64,000 bases of DNA from the NCBI RefSeq assembly GCF_022524485.1, contig NZ_JAKXMK010000022.1, positions 123,757-187,756 of the forward strand. Direction: 5' to 3'. The number at the start of each line of letters is the position of its first letter. The first letter of the stretch is position 1. Below, piece after piece: positions 7,986 through 17,199 of the stretch. Source of the DNA: Pseudonocardia alaniniphila. GTDB lineage: Bacteria > Actinomycetota > Actinomycetes > Mycobacteriales > Pseudonocardiaceae. The notes beneath the pieces are model-generated. The model searched no databases. It was not told where the DNA came from and saw only the letters and a program-made list of their open reading frames with translations. The position numbers and the translations under genes were made by a program.

Positions 7986-9649
7986 CGGGCGGTCGGCGCC
8001 GTGGCGTCCCGCTCCCCGCTCTGCCGGTCGAACTGCGCGCGGGCCCAGCCCAGATCGGCCTTGCCCGTGTTGAGCCGCTGGACCTCGGGCACCACGGCGA
8101 CCTGGCGTGGCTTCTTGTAGGAGGCCAGGCGCTCGGCGACGAACGCCGCGAGCTCGTCGGCGTCCGCGTGCGTGCCGCGCTCCAGGGAGACCACGGCGGC
8201 CACGGCGCTCCCCCAACGGGGATCGGGAACCCCCAGCACCACGACGTCGCGCACGGCGGGGTGGGCGTGCAGCACGAGCTCCACCTCGTCGGCGTACACC
8301 TTCTCCCCGCCCGTGTTGATCACGGAGCTGCCGCGCCCGAGCAGTCGCAGCCGCCCGTCCGCCTCCAGCACGGCCATGTCCCCCGGGATCGAGTAGCGGA
8401 CGCCGTCGAGGTCGCGGAAGGCAGCGGCGGTCTGCTCCGGCGCGCCGGCGTAGCCCGCCTCGGGCACGACCGGGGCGGCGAGCATGCCCACCTGGCCCGA
8501 GCCCGGCGGCACGTCGTTGTCGTCGTCGTCGAGCAGGCGTGCGCCGGCGGCCAGCACGAAACTCGCGTCCTGCTCGTCGACGTTCTTGCGGGTGACCGAC
8601 GAGTGCGCGTACACCCCGCCCTCGGACGCCGCGATCGTGTCGAGCAGCGTCAGGTCGGCGTAGGCGAGCAGCCTGCGCTTCACCCCGGGGCTCCACACCG
8701 CCCCGACACTGCGCATCTTGCGGAGGGAGGCGATGTCGGCCGGGCGGCCGGCGTCGCGCGCCGCGTCGAGGGCGTCGAGCAGCCGCAGCGCGAACGCGTC
8801 GCCGACGATGTGCAGCTCGGTGACGCGGTGCCGCGCGATCGCGGCCACGATGTCCTCCCCGGTGACGCTGCGGCCGGGCAGCAACACGACCGGCGCCCCG
8901 ACGGCCAGTGCACCCAGCGCGCCGTACAGGCCGGTGCCGTGCATCAGCGGTGGGGCGATCAGCGCCACGGTGCCGCGCTCGCCGAACGGCTCGATGTCGA
9001 GCGCCTGGTGCAGCGCCTCGACGCCGTCGGCGGGGTTGAGGCCGAGTGCGGAGAACCCGCCCGATCGCACGGCCCGTAGTCGCTCGGCCTGGCTGCCTAC
9101 CACGGCCTTCGGGTAGCCGGTGGTCCCCCCGGTGAACAGCAGCCACTCGGTGTCGCCCCGCGGGCGCCGCGGGTGCCTCGCGGCGGCGGCGACGTCGGTC
9201 CCGAAGCCGACGCCGTCCGCCGCGATCTCCACGAGCACGTCGCAGCCCGCCACCGGCTCCGCCGCCTCGGCGACAACGCCGGCGAGGTCGGCGTCGGCGA
9301 CCGCGCCACGGGCCCCGGAGCTCGCCAGCAGGTGGCGGACCTCCTCGGCGCGGTAGCGGTAGTTGATGTTGATCGGCACGGCCATCAGCTTCAGCAGCGC
9401 GTGCAGTGCCACCAGGTACTCGGGCGAGTTGCGGGCGTTGATGCCGAACCGGTCGCCTGCCCGGATGCCCCGGGCATACAGATATCCGGCCAGCCGGTCG
9501 GCGAGCTCGTCGACCTGCGCCCAGGTGAGCTCCCGCTCCCCTGCCGCCACCGCCACGCGCCCGGGCACGAGGTCGGCGATGTGCTCGAAGTGCGAGGCGA
9601 TGTTGTCGGCGAGTGCTGTCGAGCTCACGTGACGGCCGGCCGCGGTCAT
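7982..9649 (-). CDS. Acyl-CoA synthetase (hydroxycinnamate-CoA ligase-like)
   Basis: A 555-residue adenylate-forming enzyme. The phosphate-binding loop FTGGTTGYPK is at about residues 172-181, the DTIAASEGG motif near the middle, the GDMAVLEADGRLRLLGR hinge in the C-terminal third, and a catalytic lysine in NTGKADLG near residue 530. The reaction is expected to be carboxylic acid + CoA + ATP to acyl-CoA. Its neighbours (MaoC hydratase, SDR, amidohydrolase, MFS) match CouL, which activates p-hydroxycinnamates in Rhodococcus. ATG overlaps the preceding gene's stop by 4 bases. Enzyme class is secure; the aromatic substrate is inferred. Confidence 0.88.
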   Translation of the reverse strand: MTAAGRHVSSTALADNIASHFEHIADLVPGRVAVAAGERELTWAQVDELADRLAGYLYARGIRAGDRFGINARNSPEYLVALHALLKLMAVPININYRYRAEEVRHLLASSGARGAVADADLAGVVAEAAEPVAGCDVLVEIAADGVGFGTDVAAAARHPRRPRGDTEWLLFTGGTTGYPKAVVGSQAERLRAVRSGGFSALGLNPADGVEALHQALDIEPFGERGTVALIAPPLMHGTGLYGALGALAVGAPVVLLPGRSVTGEDIVAAIARHRVTELHIVGDAFALRLLDALDAARDAGRPADIASLRKMRSVGAVWSPGVKRRLLAYADLTLLDTIAASEGGVYAHSSVTRKNVDEQDASFVLAAGARLLDDDDNDVPPGSGQVGMLAAPVVPEAGYAGAPEQTAAAFRDLDGVRYSIPGDMAVLEADGRLRLLGRGSSVINTGGEKVYADEVELVLHAHPAVRDVVVLGVPDPRWGSAVAAVVSLERGTHADADELAAFVAERLASYKKPRQVAVVPEVQRLNTGKADLGWARAQFDRQSGERDATAPTAR

Positions 9650-10569
9650 CGCGGTTCCGTGGCCGGCACCTGCGGCTCGGCCGCGACCTCCAGCCCGAAC
9701 AGCCGGGCCGCGTTGTGCAGCATGATGCCCGGTTTCACGGTGTCGCGGATCTCGGTCTTCTCGAGGTCGGCGATCCACCGCTCCGGGGTGAAGAGCGGGA
9801 AGTCGGTGCCGAAGAGCACCTTCTTGCGCAACAGCGTGTTGGCGTACTGGACGAGCTGGGGCGGGAAGTACTTCGGCGACCACCCGGAGAGGTCGATGTA
9901 CACCTGCGCCTTGTGCACGGCGATGGCCAGCGCCTCGTCCTGCCACGGGAACGACGGGTGGGCCATCACGATCGGCATGTCCGGGAAGTCGACGGCCACG
10001 TCGTCGAGGAACATCGGGTTCGAGTACTTCAGCCGGACGCCCCCGCCGCCGCGGGTGCCCGACCCCACGCCGTTCTGCCCGGTGTGGAACAGCGCCGGCA
10101 GCCCGTGCTCGGCGAGCACCTCGTAGATCGGGAAGGCCACCGGGTCGTTCGGGTAGAACTCCTGGACGCTCGGGTGGAACTTGAAGCCCCGGAACCCGTA
10201 CTGCTCGATCAGCCGCCGGGCGATCTTGGCCCCACCCTTCCCGCGCAGCGGGTGCACGCTCGCGAACGGGATGATCACGTCGGAGTGCTCGGCCGCGATC
10301 TCGCCGATCTCCTCGTTGGTCGGGGCGTGCTCGGCGACATCGCCGAGCGAGTCGATCGTGAACGTCACCGCGGCCATCCGGCGCTCGCGGTAGAACGCCG
10401 CGAGCCCGTGCAGGTCCATGCCGAGCACGTCGGACTTGAAGTGGTTCTTCATCTCCGCCATGCGCGCGCTGCCCTCCTCCGACTGCGCGGCGCGGGTGGA
10501 GAAGTGCACGTGGGTGTGCATGTCGATGGCGACGAGGTCGGTCGGCGCGAGCCGCTGCTGCTCGTTCAT
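9646..10569 (-). CDS. Amidohydrolase-2 family protein, likely beta-ketoacyl-CoA hydrolase (CouO-like)
   Basis: A 307-residue metal-dependent hydrolase of the amidohydrolase superfamily (PF04909 type). Metal-site residues visible are DMHTH (residues 16-20), FKFHP (about 129-133), HTGQNG (162), MAHPSF (His204) and FGTDFP (Asp256). In the Rhodococcus couLMNO pathway an amidohydrolase-family protein removes the shortened side chain hydrolytically from the 4-hydroxyphenyl-beta-ketoacyl-CoA; the same set of gene types sits here in order. The alternative is a LigJ-like 4-oxalomesaconate hydratase, as the same superfamily serves that step and a 4,5-cleavage gene set lies upstream. ATG and stop codons overlap both neighbours by 4 bases. 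Confidence 0.82.
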   Translation of the reverse strand: MNEQQRLAPTDLVAIDMHTHVHFSTRAAQSEEGSARMAEMKNHFKSDVLGMDLHGLAAFYRERRMAAVTFTIDSLGDVAEHAPTNEEIGEIAAEHSDVIIPFASVHPLRGKGGAKIARRLIEQYGFRGFKFHPSVQEFYPNDPVAFPIYEVLAEHGLPALFHTGQNGVGSGTRGGGGVRLKYSNPMFLDDVAVDFPDMPIVMAHPSFPWQDEALAIAVHKAQVYIDLSGWSPKYFPPQLVQYANTLLRKKVLFGTDFPLFTPERWIADLEKTEIRDTVKPGIMLHNAARLFGLEVAAEPQVPATEPR

Positions 10570-11495
10570 CGGGTGGCCTCCGCTGGCACGTCGGGGGTGT
10601 AGGGCTGCAGGTGGGGCGCAAGCTGCTCCGGGAAGACCTCTGCGATCGACTCGGCCGTCCATCCGCCCTCGCGCGAGACCTCGGCCGCGACGGTGGGGTG
10701 CGTCCAGACGGTGATCCGGTCGCCGCCGATACCCAGCGCCTGTCCGGTGACGCCCGCTGCGGCACCCGACAGCAGATAGACCAGCAGCGGGGCCACGTCC
10801 TCCGCCGTGCCCACGCCGGCCTCGCGGAGCCGGGACGGCACGGGTTCGCCCGCCTCCACTGCCGCCACGGCCTCGGCGAACGCGGGGATGGTGGCGACCA
10901 TCCGCGTGAGCGCCACCGGGACCAGCGCGTTCACGGTGACGCCGTGGCGGGCGGCCTCGGCGGCGAGCGTTCTGGTCATCCCGACGATGCCGGCCTTGGC
11001 GGCCGAGTAGTTGGTCTGCCCGAAGCTCGCCCGCTGGCCCGCGGGTGAGCCGATGAGGACCAGCCTGCCGCCCCCACCCTGCTCGCGGAACCGGGCCAGC
11101 GCCGCCCGCGCGCAGGTGAAGGTGCCGCGCAGGTGGGTCTCCAGCACGAGGTCGAAGTCCTCATCGGACATCTTGCCGATCGTCCGGTCGCGCAGCAGGC
11201 CGGCGTTGGTGACCATCGCGTCCAGCCGCCCGAAGTGCTCCACGGCGGCGGCGACGAGCGCATCGGCCGTGGCCGTCGGCCCCACCGGCGCGACGACCGG
11301 GACGGCCCGGCCGCCCGCCGCGGCGATCTCCGCGACCACGACGGCGGCGGCGTCGGCGTCCACGTCGTTCACGACCACCGCGGCGCCTGCCGCCGCGACC
11401 GCCCGTGCGTAGGCCCGGCCGAGACCCCGGCCGGAGCCGGTCACCACCACGACCCGTCCCGCCAGCACCGGATCCCCTGCCGGATCTCCCGTCAC
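10566..11495 (-). CDS. SDR-family beta-hydroxyacyl-CoA dehydrogenase (CouN-like)
   Basis: A 309-residue short-chain dehydrogenase. The cofactor loop TGSGRGLG is at residues 19-26, NAG at 97-99, catalytic Ser150, Tyr163 and Lys167 (YSAAK). It has a C-terminal extension of about 45 residues beyond a classical SDR, resembling the dehydrogenase part of multifunctional beta-oxidation enzymes. In context it should oxidise the 3-hydroxyacyl-CoA made by the MaoC hydratase to the 3-ketoacyl-CoA. Start is GTG at 11495. The gap of 74 bases to the MaoC gene is the largest in this half of the operon. Confidence 0.87.
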   Translation of the reverse strand: MTGDPAGDPVLAGRVVVVTGSGRGLGRAYARAVAAAGAAVVVNDVDADAAAVVVAEIAAAGGRAVPVVAPVGPTATADALVAAAVEHFGRLDAMVTNAGLLRDRTIGKMSDEDFDLVLETHLRGTFTCARAALARFREQGGGGRLVLIGSPAGQRASFGQTNYSAAKAGIVGMTRTLAAEAARHGVTVNALVPVALTRMVATIPAFAEAVAAVEAGEPVPSRLREAGVGTAEDVAPLLVYLLSGAAAGVTGQALGIGGDRITVWTHPTVAAEVSREGGWTAESIAEVFPEQLAPHLQPYTPDVPAEATR

Positions 11496-11569
11496 GAACC
11501 TTCCTCCTTCAGTCGCCGATCACGCACGAGACGTGCGTACCGCGTGACCGGGGGTGGAATGCGCCCCGG

Positions 11570-12418
11570 TCACGCGGAGCCGATGGTGGCCCTCCCGCGG
11601 TCGATCACCACAGTGCCGTCGTCGGTACGGGTGCGGTAGAGAGCCTCGTCTCCCGTGCCGTGCCAGATCTCGACGGTGAGCGCCTGACCGGGCACGACCG
11701 TGGCGCTGAACCGGCCGTACATCCCGGTGAGCCGCGCCGGGTCGCCGCCTGCGACCTCCTGCAGCAGCGCGCGTCCGGTGACGCCGTAGGTGCACAGCCC
11801 GTGCAGGATCGGCTTCCCGAAGCCCGCCCTCGCCGCGAACGACGGGTCGGAGTGCAGCGGGTTGCGGTCGCCCGAGAGCCGGTAGAGCAGCGCCTGCTCC
11901 GGCCGCGTCTCGTACCGCACGCTGCGGTCCGGGGCACGGTCGGGCGCCGCCCAGTCGTCGCGCGGCCCGCGGTCGCCGCCGAAGCCGCCCGCACCGCGGA
12001 TGAACACCGCGCTGCGGTTGGTGGCGAGCAGCGACCCGTCGGCGAGCACGGCCTCGGACTCGGTGACGACGAGCGCGCCCGAGCCCTTGTCGTACACGCC
12101 CGCCACCCGCGCCGTGGCCGTGACGGTGCCCTCCACCGGCACCGGCCGGTGGAGGATGACGGCCTGCTCGGCGTGCACCAGCAGTGCCGGGTCGAACGTG
12201 CCGAACGACGGCGGCGGCGCCTGCGACAGGAGCACCGCGAACGTCGGTAGTACCTGCTGCGCCACCCCGTCGGAGTTCTCCGTGGTGAACGCGAGCTCGC
12301 TCGTCGGCTCCCCGAGCCCCGCCCCGACGCCCACGGCGTAGAGCAGGGCGTCGGTCGAGGTCCACGACCGGGTGCGCGGCTCTCCCGCGCGCCCGACGGC
12401 CGCCGGGTCGATCGCCAT
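11570..12418 (-). CDS. MaoC-like double hotdog enoyl-CoA hydratase (CouM-like)
   Basis: A 282-residue protein with two hotdog halves. The C-terminal half carries the hydratase-2 motif SGDRNPLHSDPSFA then GKPILHGLCTYG, with the catalytic Asp184 and His189. It is expected to hydrate a trans-2-enoyl-CoA, here the CoA ester of a hydroxycinnamate, to the 3-hydroxyacyl-CoA. The ATG shares one base with the stop of the ABC ATPase gene (TGATG), so translation is coupled. This coupling physically joins the transport genes to the side-chain degradation genes. Confidence 0.88.
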   Translation of the reverse strand: MAIDPAAVGRAGEPRTRSWTSTDALLYAVGVGAGLGEPTSELAFTTENSDGVAQQVLPTFAVLLSQAPPPSFGTFDPALLVHAEQAVILHRPVPVEGTVTATARVAGVYDKGSGALVVTESEAVLADGSLLATNRSAVFIRGAGGFGGDRGPRDDWAAPDRAPDRSVRYETRPEQALLYRLSGDRNPLHSDPSFAARAGFGKPILHGLCTYGVTGRALLQEVAGGDPARLTGMYGRFSATVVPGQALTVEIWHGTGDEALYRTRTDDGTVVIDRGRATIGSA

Positions 12419-13455
12419 CAGCCGGCCTCCGGCACCACGGTGTCCGCCTCCAGCCCGTCGAGGATCGGGTAGTGGCACGCGGTGAAGCGCCGCGGCGCCA
12501 CCTCCCGCATCTTCGGCTCCTCGGCCGCGCACCGCTCCGTGGCGAGCGGGCACCGCGTGCGGAACCGGCAGCCGCTCGGCGGGTTGACCGGCGAGGGCAT
12601 CTCGCCGGTGCCCACCTCGGCGGGCACACCGGCGGTCTCCATCGACGGGATCGAGGAGACCAGCAGCCGCGTGTACGGGTGCACCGGGTTGTCGAAGAGG
12701 GCCTCGGTCTCGCCCACCTCGCAGATCTTGCCGAGGTACATCACCGCGACCCTGTCACTGATGTTGCGCACCACGCCCAGGTCGTGGGCGATGAACACCA
12801 GCGTCAGCCCGTAGCGGCGCTTCATGTCCTCGAGCAGGTTGAGGATCTGCGCCTGCACGGACACGTCGAGCGCCGACACGGGCTCGTCGCAGATGAGCAC
12901 CTCGGGCTCGAGCACGAGCGCCCGCGCGATCGAGACGCGCTGACACTGCCCGCCGGAGAACTGGTGCGGTCTGCGGTCGGCCACCTGCGCAGGGTCGAGC
13001 CCGACGGCTTCGAGCACCTCGGGCACGACCTTGGCCCGCTCGCTGCCGCGGCCCCACACCACCAGCGGGTCGCCGACGATGTCGGGGATTCGCCGGCGCG
13101 GGTTCAGCGACGAGATGGGGTCCTGGAAGATCATCTGCAGCTTCGGACGCAGCTGGCGCAGCTCCTCCGCCGACAGCGTGGCGAGGTCGCGGCCCTCGAA
13201 CAGCACCGACCCCCTGGTGGGGCGCGGCAACTGCATGATCGCCCGGCCGGTGGTCGACTTGCCGCAGCCCGACTCGCCCACAAGGCCGAGGGTCTCGCCC
13301 CGGTGGACGTCGAGGCTGATCCCGGAGACCGCGTGCACCGTGCGGCCGCCGCCTGCGGGGAACTCCACGACGAGGTCGTCGAGCCGGAGCACGACGTCGG
13401 CCTCGTCCGCCTCGTGCGCCGCCGTAGCGGTCGCCTCCACCTGCGGCGCGGTCAC
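12418..13455 (-). CDS. ABC transporter ATPase, dipeptide/oligopeptide type (DppF/OppF-like)
   Basis: A 345-residue ATPase. Walker A is GESGCGKST (60-68), the signature is FSGGQCQRVSIARAL and Walker B VLICDEPVSALD. A C-terminal oligopeptide-transporter domain has the cysteine-containing block GCRFRTRCPLATERCA. It should energise the two permeases encoded upstream together with the second ATPase at 15131-16270. GTG start overlaps the stop of the binding-protein gene by 4 bases. Although the family is called peptide-type, SBP-5 systems of this sort also import sugars, opines and aromatic acids. Confidence 0.92.
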   Translation of the reverse strand: MTAPQVEATATAAHEADEADVVLRLDDLVVEFPAGGGRTVHAVSGISLDVHRGETLGLVGESGCGKSTTGRAIMQLPRPTRGSVLFEGRDLATLSAEELRQLRPKLQMIFQDPISSLNPRRRIPDIVGDPLVVWGRGSERAKVVPEVLEAVGLDPAQVADRRPHQFSGGQCQRVSIARALVLEPEVLICDEPVSALDVSVQAQILNLLEDMKRRYGLTLVFIAHDLGVVRNISDRVAVMYLGKICEVGETEALFDNPVHPYTRLLVSSIPSMETAGVPAEVGTGEMPSPVNPPSGCRFRTRCPLATERCAAEEPKMREVAPRRFTACHYPILDGLEADTVVPEAG

Positions 13456-15134
13456 CGGTCGAGCCAGGTGGTCGCGAAGAACTGGTCCCGAGTCAGGTAG
13501 CGCACCACGCCCTTGACCTCCGGCTTCGTGATCGTGGACAGGTAGCCGCGGCTGTAGAAGGCCACGGGCAGGTCCTGGTTGGCGAGCAGCTGGACCTGCT
13601 GGTACAGGCGCGTGCGCTCGGCCGCGTCCGACGAGGCGGTGGCCTGGTCGAGCAGCGTGTCCATCTGCGGGTTGGAATAGCCGCCGTAGTTGGCGTTGCC
13701 GCCGGTGTGGAAGAGGTTCGTCGCGGCCGGGTAGGCCGCGTCGACCGGGCCACCCACCCAGCCGGCGATCTGGAAGTCCTGGCTCTGCACGACGCTCGAG
13801 GAGTACTGCGCGAGGTCGAAGAACTGCGGCTGCAGCGTGATGCCGATCGCCGCCATCTGGGCCTGCAGGAACTCCGCGAACGCCACCCGGTTCGGCGCGT
13901 TCGTCGTCTTGTACTGGACGGTGGCGCTGCCGCCGCCCGCCACGTACTCCTGGACGAGCTGCTTGGCCTTCTCCGGGTCGTAGGTCGGCCACGCCGCCTC
14001 GGCCTCGGGTGTCTGGTAGGCGCTGTCCGAGCCGAAGTACCCGTCCGCCCTGGTCATCCGCGACCGGAACTGCGTGGCGGCGAGGGCGTTGAGGTCGATG
14101 CCGCGGATCAGGGCCTCGCGCATCTTGCGGTCGTCGAACGGGGCCTTCTCGACGTTGAAGTAGATGTACTCGGCCCCGTTGCCCGGTCCGTAGTAGACGC
14201 GCAGGTTCGGGTTGTCGAGCGCGCGGATCAGCTCGGTGTGGTATCCGCCGAAGATCTCGTCGACGTCGCCGTTCTCGATCGACGCGTAGCGCGACTCGGT
14301 GTCGGGCAGCGGACGGAACTCCAGCCCGTCGAGGTAGGGCAGGCCCTTGTCCTTCTGCCAGTAGTCCGGGTTGCGCTCCAGCACCATCCGCGAGTCGCGC
14401 GTCCAGCTCACCATCTTGAACGGGCCCGCACCCACCGGGTTGGCCGCGATCTGGTCGCCGTACTGGGTGAGCGCGGCCGGCGAGACGATCGTGCCGAGGC
14501 TGCCGCCGGTGAAGCTGCCGGCGAAGGTCACCGGGAACTGCCCGAACGGCCCGTTCAGCGAGAACTCGACGGTCTTCGCGTCCACGGCCCGCATCGACTG
14601 GATCGGCTCGGTGAACTTGTGGCCGGGAGAGGAGGCCTTGTCGATGTGCCGCTGCACGTTGGTGATCACGGCATTGGCGTCGAGCGGCGTGCCGTCGCTG
14701 AACCGGACGCCGTCGCGCAGGACGAGCCGCCAGGTGCGGCCCTGGTCCGAGCTCTCCATCGACTCGGCCATGTAGGGCTCGACGGTCCCGTCGGGGCCGA
14801 GCTTCATCAGCGAGTCGTAGACGGCGATGGCCGCCTGGTTGGTGTTCTGCACGGTCGGGTCGAACCCGACGGCCTCGCGGTCGGTGCCCAGCCGCAGGAC
14901 GCCGCCGCGCTTGGGCTGGCCCTCTGCCGCGAGGTCGCCCCCGAAGGGGTTGGTGGCCGTGATCCCGTCGCCGGCTCCCGGCGCCGCGGCAGGCGCGACG
15001 TTGCTCCCGCATGCGGCGAGCAGCGCCACGCCCAGCAACAGGGCGAGCGCGCCCGCCGCGCGCGACCCTCTTCGGCGGACCCCCCGTCCCGTCGCTCTCG
15101 GCGGGCCGGGTGAGCAGCTCCGTTGCTTGCTCAT
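13452..15134 (-). CDS. SBP-5 family solute-binding lipoprotein (second copy)
   Basis: A 560-residue extracellular lipoprotein. A basic N terminus, hydrophobic stretch and lipobox (LLAAC-G, near residue 46) mark it for lipid anchoring. The body shows the family 5 features: GGVLRLGTDREAVGFDPTVQN near the mature N terminus, and LPYLDGLEFRPLPDTESRY in the middle. The first binding protein of the same operon (18688-20307) shares the exact string PLPDTESRYASIENGDVD, so the two are paralogues with possibly different ligand preference. ATG overlaps the preceding ATPase stop (ATGA). Confidence 0.92.
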   Translation of the reverse strand: MSKQRSCSPGPPRATGRGVRRRGSRAAGALALLLGVALLAACGSNVAPAAAPGAGDGITATNPFGGDLAAEGQPKRGGVLRLGTDREAVGFDPTVQNTNQAAIAVYDSLMKLGPDGTVEPYMAESMESSDQGRTWRLVLRDGVRFSDGTPLDANAVITNVQRHIDKASSPGHKFTEPIQSMRAVDAKTVEFSLNGPFGQFPVTFAGSFTGGSLGTIVSPAALTQYGDQIAANPVGAGPFKMVSWTRDSRMVLERNPDYWQKDKGLPYLDGLEFRPLPDTESRYASIENGDVDEIFGGYHTELIRALDNPNLRVYYGPGNGAEYIYFNVEKAPFDDRKMREALIRGIDLNALAATQFRSRMTRADGYFGSDSAYQTPEAEAAWPTYDPEKAKQLVQEYVAGGGSATVQYKTTNAPNRVAFAEFLQAQMAAIGITLQPQFFDLAQYSSSVVQSQDFQIAGWVGGPVDAAYPAATNLFHTGGNANYGGYSNPQMDTLLDQATASSDAAERTRLYQQVQLLANQDLPVAFYSRGYLSTITKPEVKGVVRYLTRDQFFATTWLDR

Positions 15135-16270
15135 GTCAGCACCATCTCCTCGGTCACGGACGTGCCGGCGGCACTCGTCCCACGTTCGATGTTCCGGGCC
15201 TTGGCCTCGGCCCAGGCCGGGCTGCCCACCGGGAACCAGCAGCGGTACTGGTGGTCGGGCGAGCCGGCGTCGCGCAGGGGCGGTTCCTCGGTGAGGCACT
15301 TGTCCTGCGCGTAGGGGCAACGCGGGCTGAACTTGCAGCCCGCGGGCGGGTTGATGAGGTCCGGCGGCCGGCCGGGGATCACCTGGAGCCGGACGTGGTT
15401 CGGCCCGGCGATCGGCGGCACGGCGTTCATGAGCGCCTCGGTGTAGGGCATCTTCGGCTCGGCGAAGAGCTCCGGCGTGGGCGCCGTCTCGACGATCCGG
15501 CCCGCGTACATCACGGCGATGCGGTCCGACCGGCTGCGCACCACCCGCAGGTCGTGCGTGACCAGCAGCATCGCCATCCGCCGCCGTGCCTGCAGGTCGG
15601 CGAGCAGGTCCAGGATCTGGGCCTGCACGGTGACGTCGAGCGCGGTGGTGGGCTCGTCGGCAAGGAGGAGCCGCGGGTTGCAGGACAGCGCGATCGCGAT
15701 CGTCACGCGCTGGCGCATGCCGCCGGAGAGCTCGTGCGGGTACTGGCGCACCCGCCGCTCGGGTTCGGAGAGACCCACCGAGCGCAGCAGCTCGACGGCC
15801 CGGTCCAGCGCTTCCTTCTTCGTGACGCGCTCGTGCAGCAGGATCGTCTCGGTGAGCTGCGCGCCGATCCGCTTCACGGGGTTCAGCGAGGTCATCGGGT
15901 CCTGCAGGATCAGCGCGATCTCCGAGCCCCAGAAGGCCGAGAGCTCCTTGCCCGACAGCTCGCTGATCTTGGTGCCGTCATAGGTGACGGTGCCCGACAC
16001 CTCGGTGCCACGGCCGCCGCCGATGAGGCCCATCGCGCGGCGGGTGAACACGGTCTTGCCCGAGCCGCTCTCGCCCACCACCGCGAGCACCTCGCCCGCC
16101 TTCAGGCGCAGCGACACGCCCTCGACGGCGTGCACCACACCCTTCTTGGTGTGGAAGCGCACCACGACGTCCTCGGCCGTGAGCAGGTCGCCCCCGTCCG
16201 GGACATCGCCCAGCGTGCCGGCATCCAGGACGTCCTCGGCCTGGCCGTTCTCGCTCCGCGTGCCGGTCAC
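15131..16270 (-). CDS. ABC transporter ATPase, dipeptide/oligopeptide type (DppD/OppD-like)
   Basis: A 379-residue ATPase. Walker A is GESGSGKT, the signature LSGGMRQRVTIAIAL and Walker B LLLADEPTTALD. The C-terminal family domain has GCKFSPRCPYAQDKC. It should pair with the OppF-like ATPase at 12418. The unusual feature is that a second binding-protein gene separates the two ATPase genes. The GTG start overlaps the permease stop by 4 bases. Confidence 0.92.
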   Translation of the reverse strand: MTGTRSENGQAEDVLDAGTLGDVPDGGDLLTAEDVVVRFHTKKGVVHAVEGVSLRLKAGEVLAVVGESGSGKTVFTRRAMGLIGGGRGTEVSGTVTYDGTKISELSGKELSAFWGSEIALILQDPMTSLNPVKRIGAQLTETILLHERVTKKEALDRAVELLRSVGLSEPERRVRQYPHELSGGMRQRVTIAIALSCNPRLLLADEPTTALDVTVQAQILDLLADLQARRRMAMLLVTHDLRVVRSRSDRIAVMYAGRIVETAPTPELFAEPKMPYTEALMNAVPPIAGPNHVRLQVIPGRPPDLINPPAGCKFSPRCPYAQDKCLTEEPPLRDAGSPDHQYRCWFPVGSPAWAEAKARNIERGTSAAGTSVTEEMVLT

Positions 16271-17199
16271 AGGTTGCTCTCCTTGACCTCGAACTGCTTG
16301 CGGGTGCGCTCACCGATGTAGTTGATCGAGAGCACCGTCAGGAACATGACCGCGGCGGGGAACAGCGAGATGTGCGGGAAGTTGAGCAGCTCGGTGCGGC
16401 CACCGGCAATCATCCCGCCCCAGCTCGGCGTGGGCGGCGGGATGCCGAGGCCGAGGAAGCTCAAGGAGCCCTCCACCACGATGAAGACGCCGATCATGAT
16501 GAAGCCGTAGGCAGCCACCGGGAGCACGACGTTGGGTGCGATCTCCCGGGCGATGATCCGGAGTGGCTTGGACCCGTACGCCCGCGCGGCCTGCACGAAC
16601 TCCCGCTGGGCCACCGTCAGGGTGGCGGCCCGGCTGAGCCGGATGAACGTGGGCACCGACAGGATCGCGAGGCCGATGATCAGGTTGGTGAGGCTGGAGC
16701 CCAGGATGGCGACCAGGGCGATGATGAACACCAGGCCGGGGAAGGCGAGCACCACGTCGGTGACCAGCGCCAGCACCCGCTCGGTGCGGCCGCCGAAGTA
16801 GCCGGCCATCATGCCGAGGATGCCGCCCACCAGCGCACCGAGCAGGACGGCACAGATGCCGACGAGCAGCGACGCCCGTGCCCCGTAGATGATCCGGGAC
16901 AGGTTGTCGCGACCCAGCGTGTCGCCGCCCAGCCAGTGCTGCGGCGTGATCCCGCCGAACACGTTGTTGTAGTCGGGCACCGCCGGGTCCCACAGTGGCA
17001 GCAGCGGGGCGAAGACGGCGGAGAGCACCACCGCGCCCAGCCACGCCCATGCGATGTACCAGCCGACCGGCGCGCGATTGGCCCGCTGGATCCGCTTGGC
17101 CTTGCCCTTCGCCGCCATCGTCGCGATCGGCACCTGCGTGGCGACGGCGTCGCCGGGGCTCGTGTCCGGGGTCATTCCCGGAGTCGTCGTCTCAGGCAT
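16267..17199 (-). CDS. ABC transporter permease (DppC-like)
   Basis: A 310-residue inner-membrane permease with about six helices. The N-terminal part contains the DppC signature HWLGGDTLGRDNLSRIIYGAR, and the EAA loop region reads FVQAARAYGSKPLRIIAREIAPN. It forms the channel with the DppB-like protein encoded immediately upstream, with which it overlaps by 8 bases. Confidence 0.93.
   Translation of the reverse strand: MPETTTPGMTPDTSPGDAVATQVPIATMAAKGKAKRIQRANRAPVGWYIAWAWLGAVVLSAVFAPLLPLWDPAVPDYNNVFGGITPQHWLGGDTLGRDNLSRIIYGARASLLVGICAVLLGALVGGILGMMAGYFGGRTERVLALVTDVVLAFPGLVFIIALVAILGSSLTNLIIGLAILSVPTFIRLSRAATLTVAQREFVQAARAYGSKPLRIIAREIAPNVVLPVAAYGFIMIGVFIVVEGSLSFLGLGIPPPTPSWGGMIAGGRTELLNFPHISLFPAAVMFLTVLSINYIGERTRKQFEVKESNL

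Noticed and set aside
9646..10569. Amidohydrolase as LigJ-type 4-oxalomesaconate hydratase
   Set aside because: Kept only as an alternative: a PIG-L GalB-type hydratase already fills that step, and the gene is embedded between ligase and SDR genes as in the cou cluster.
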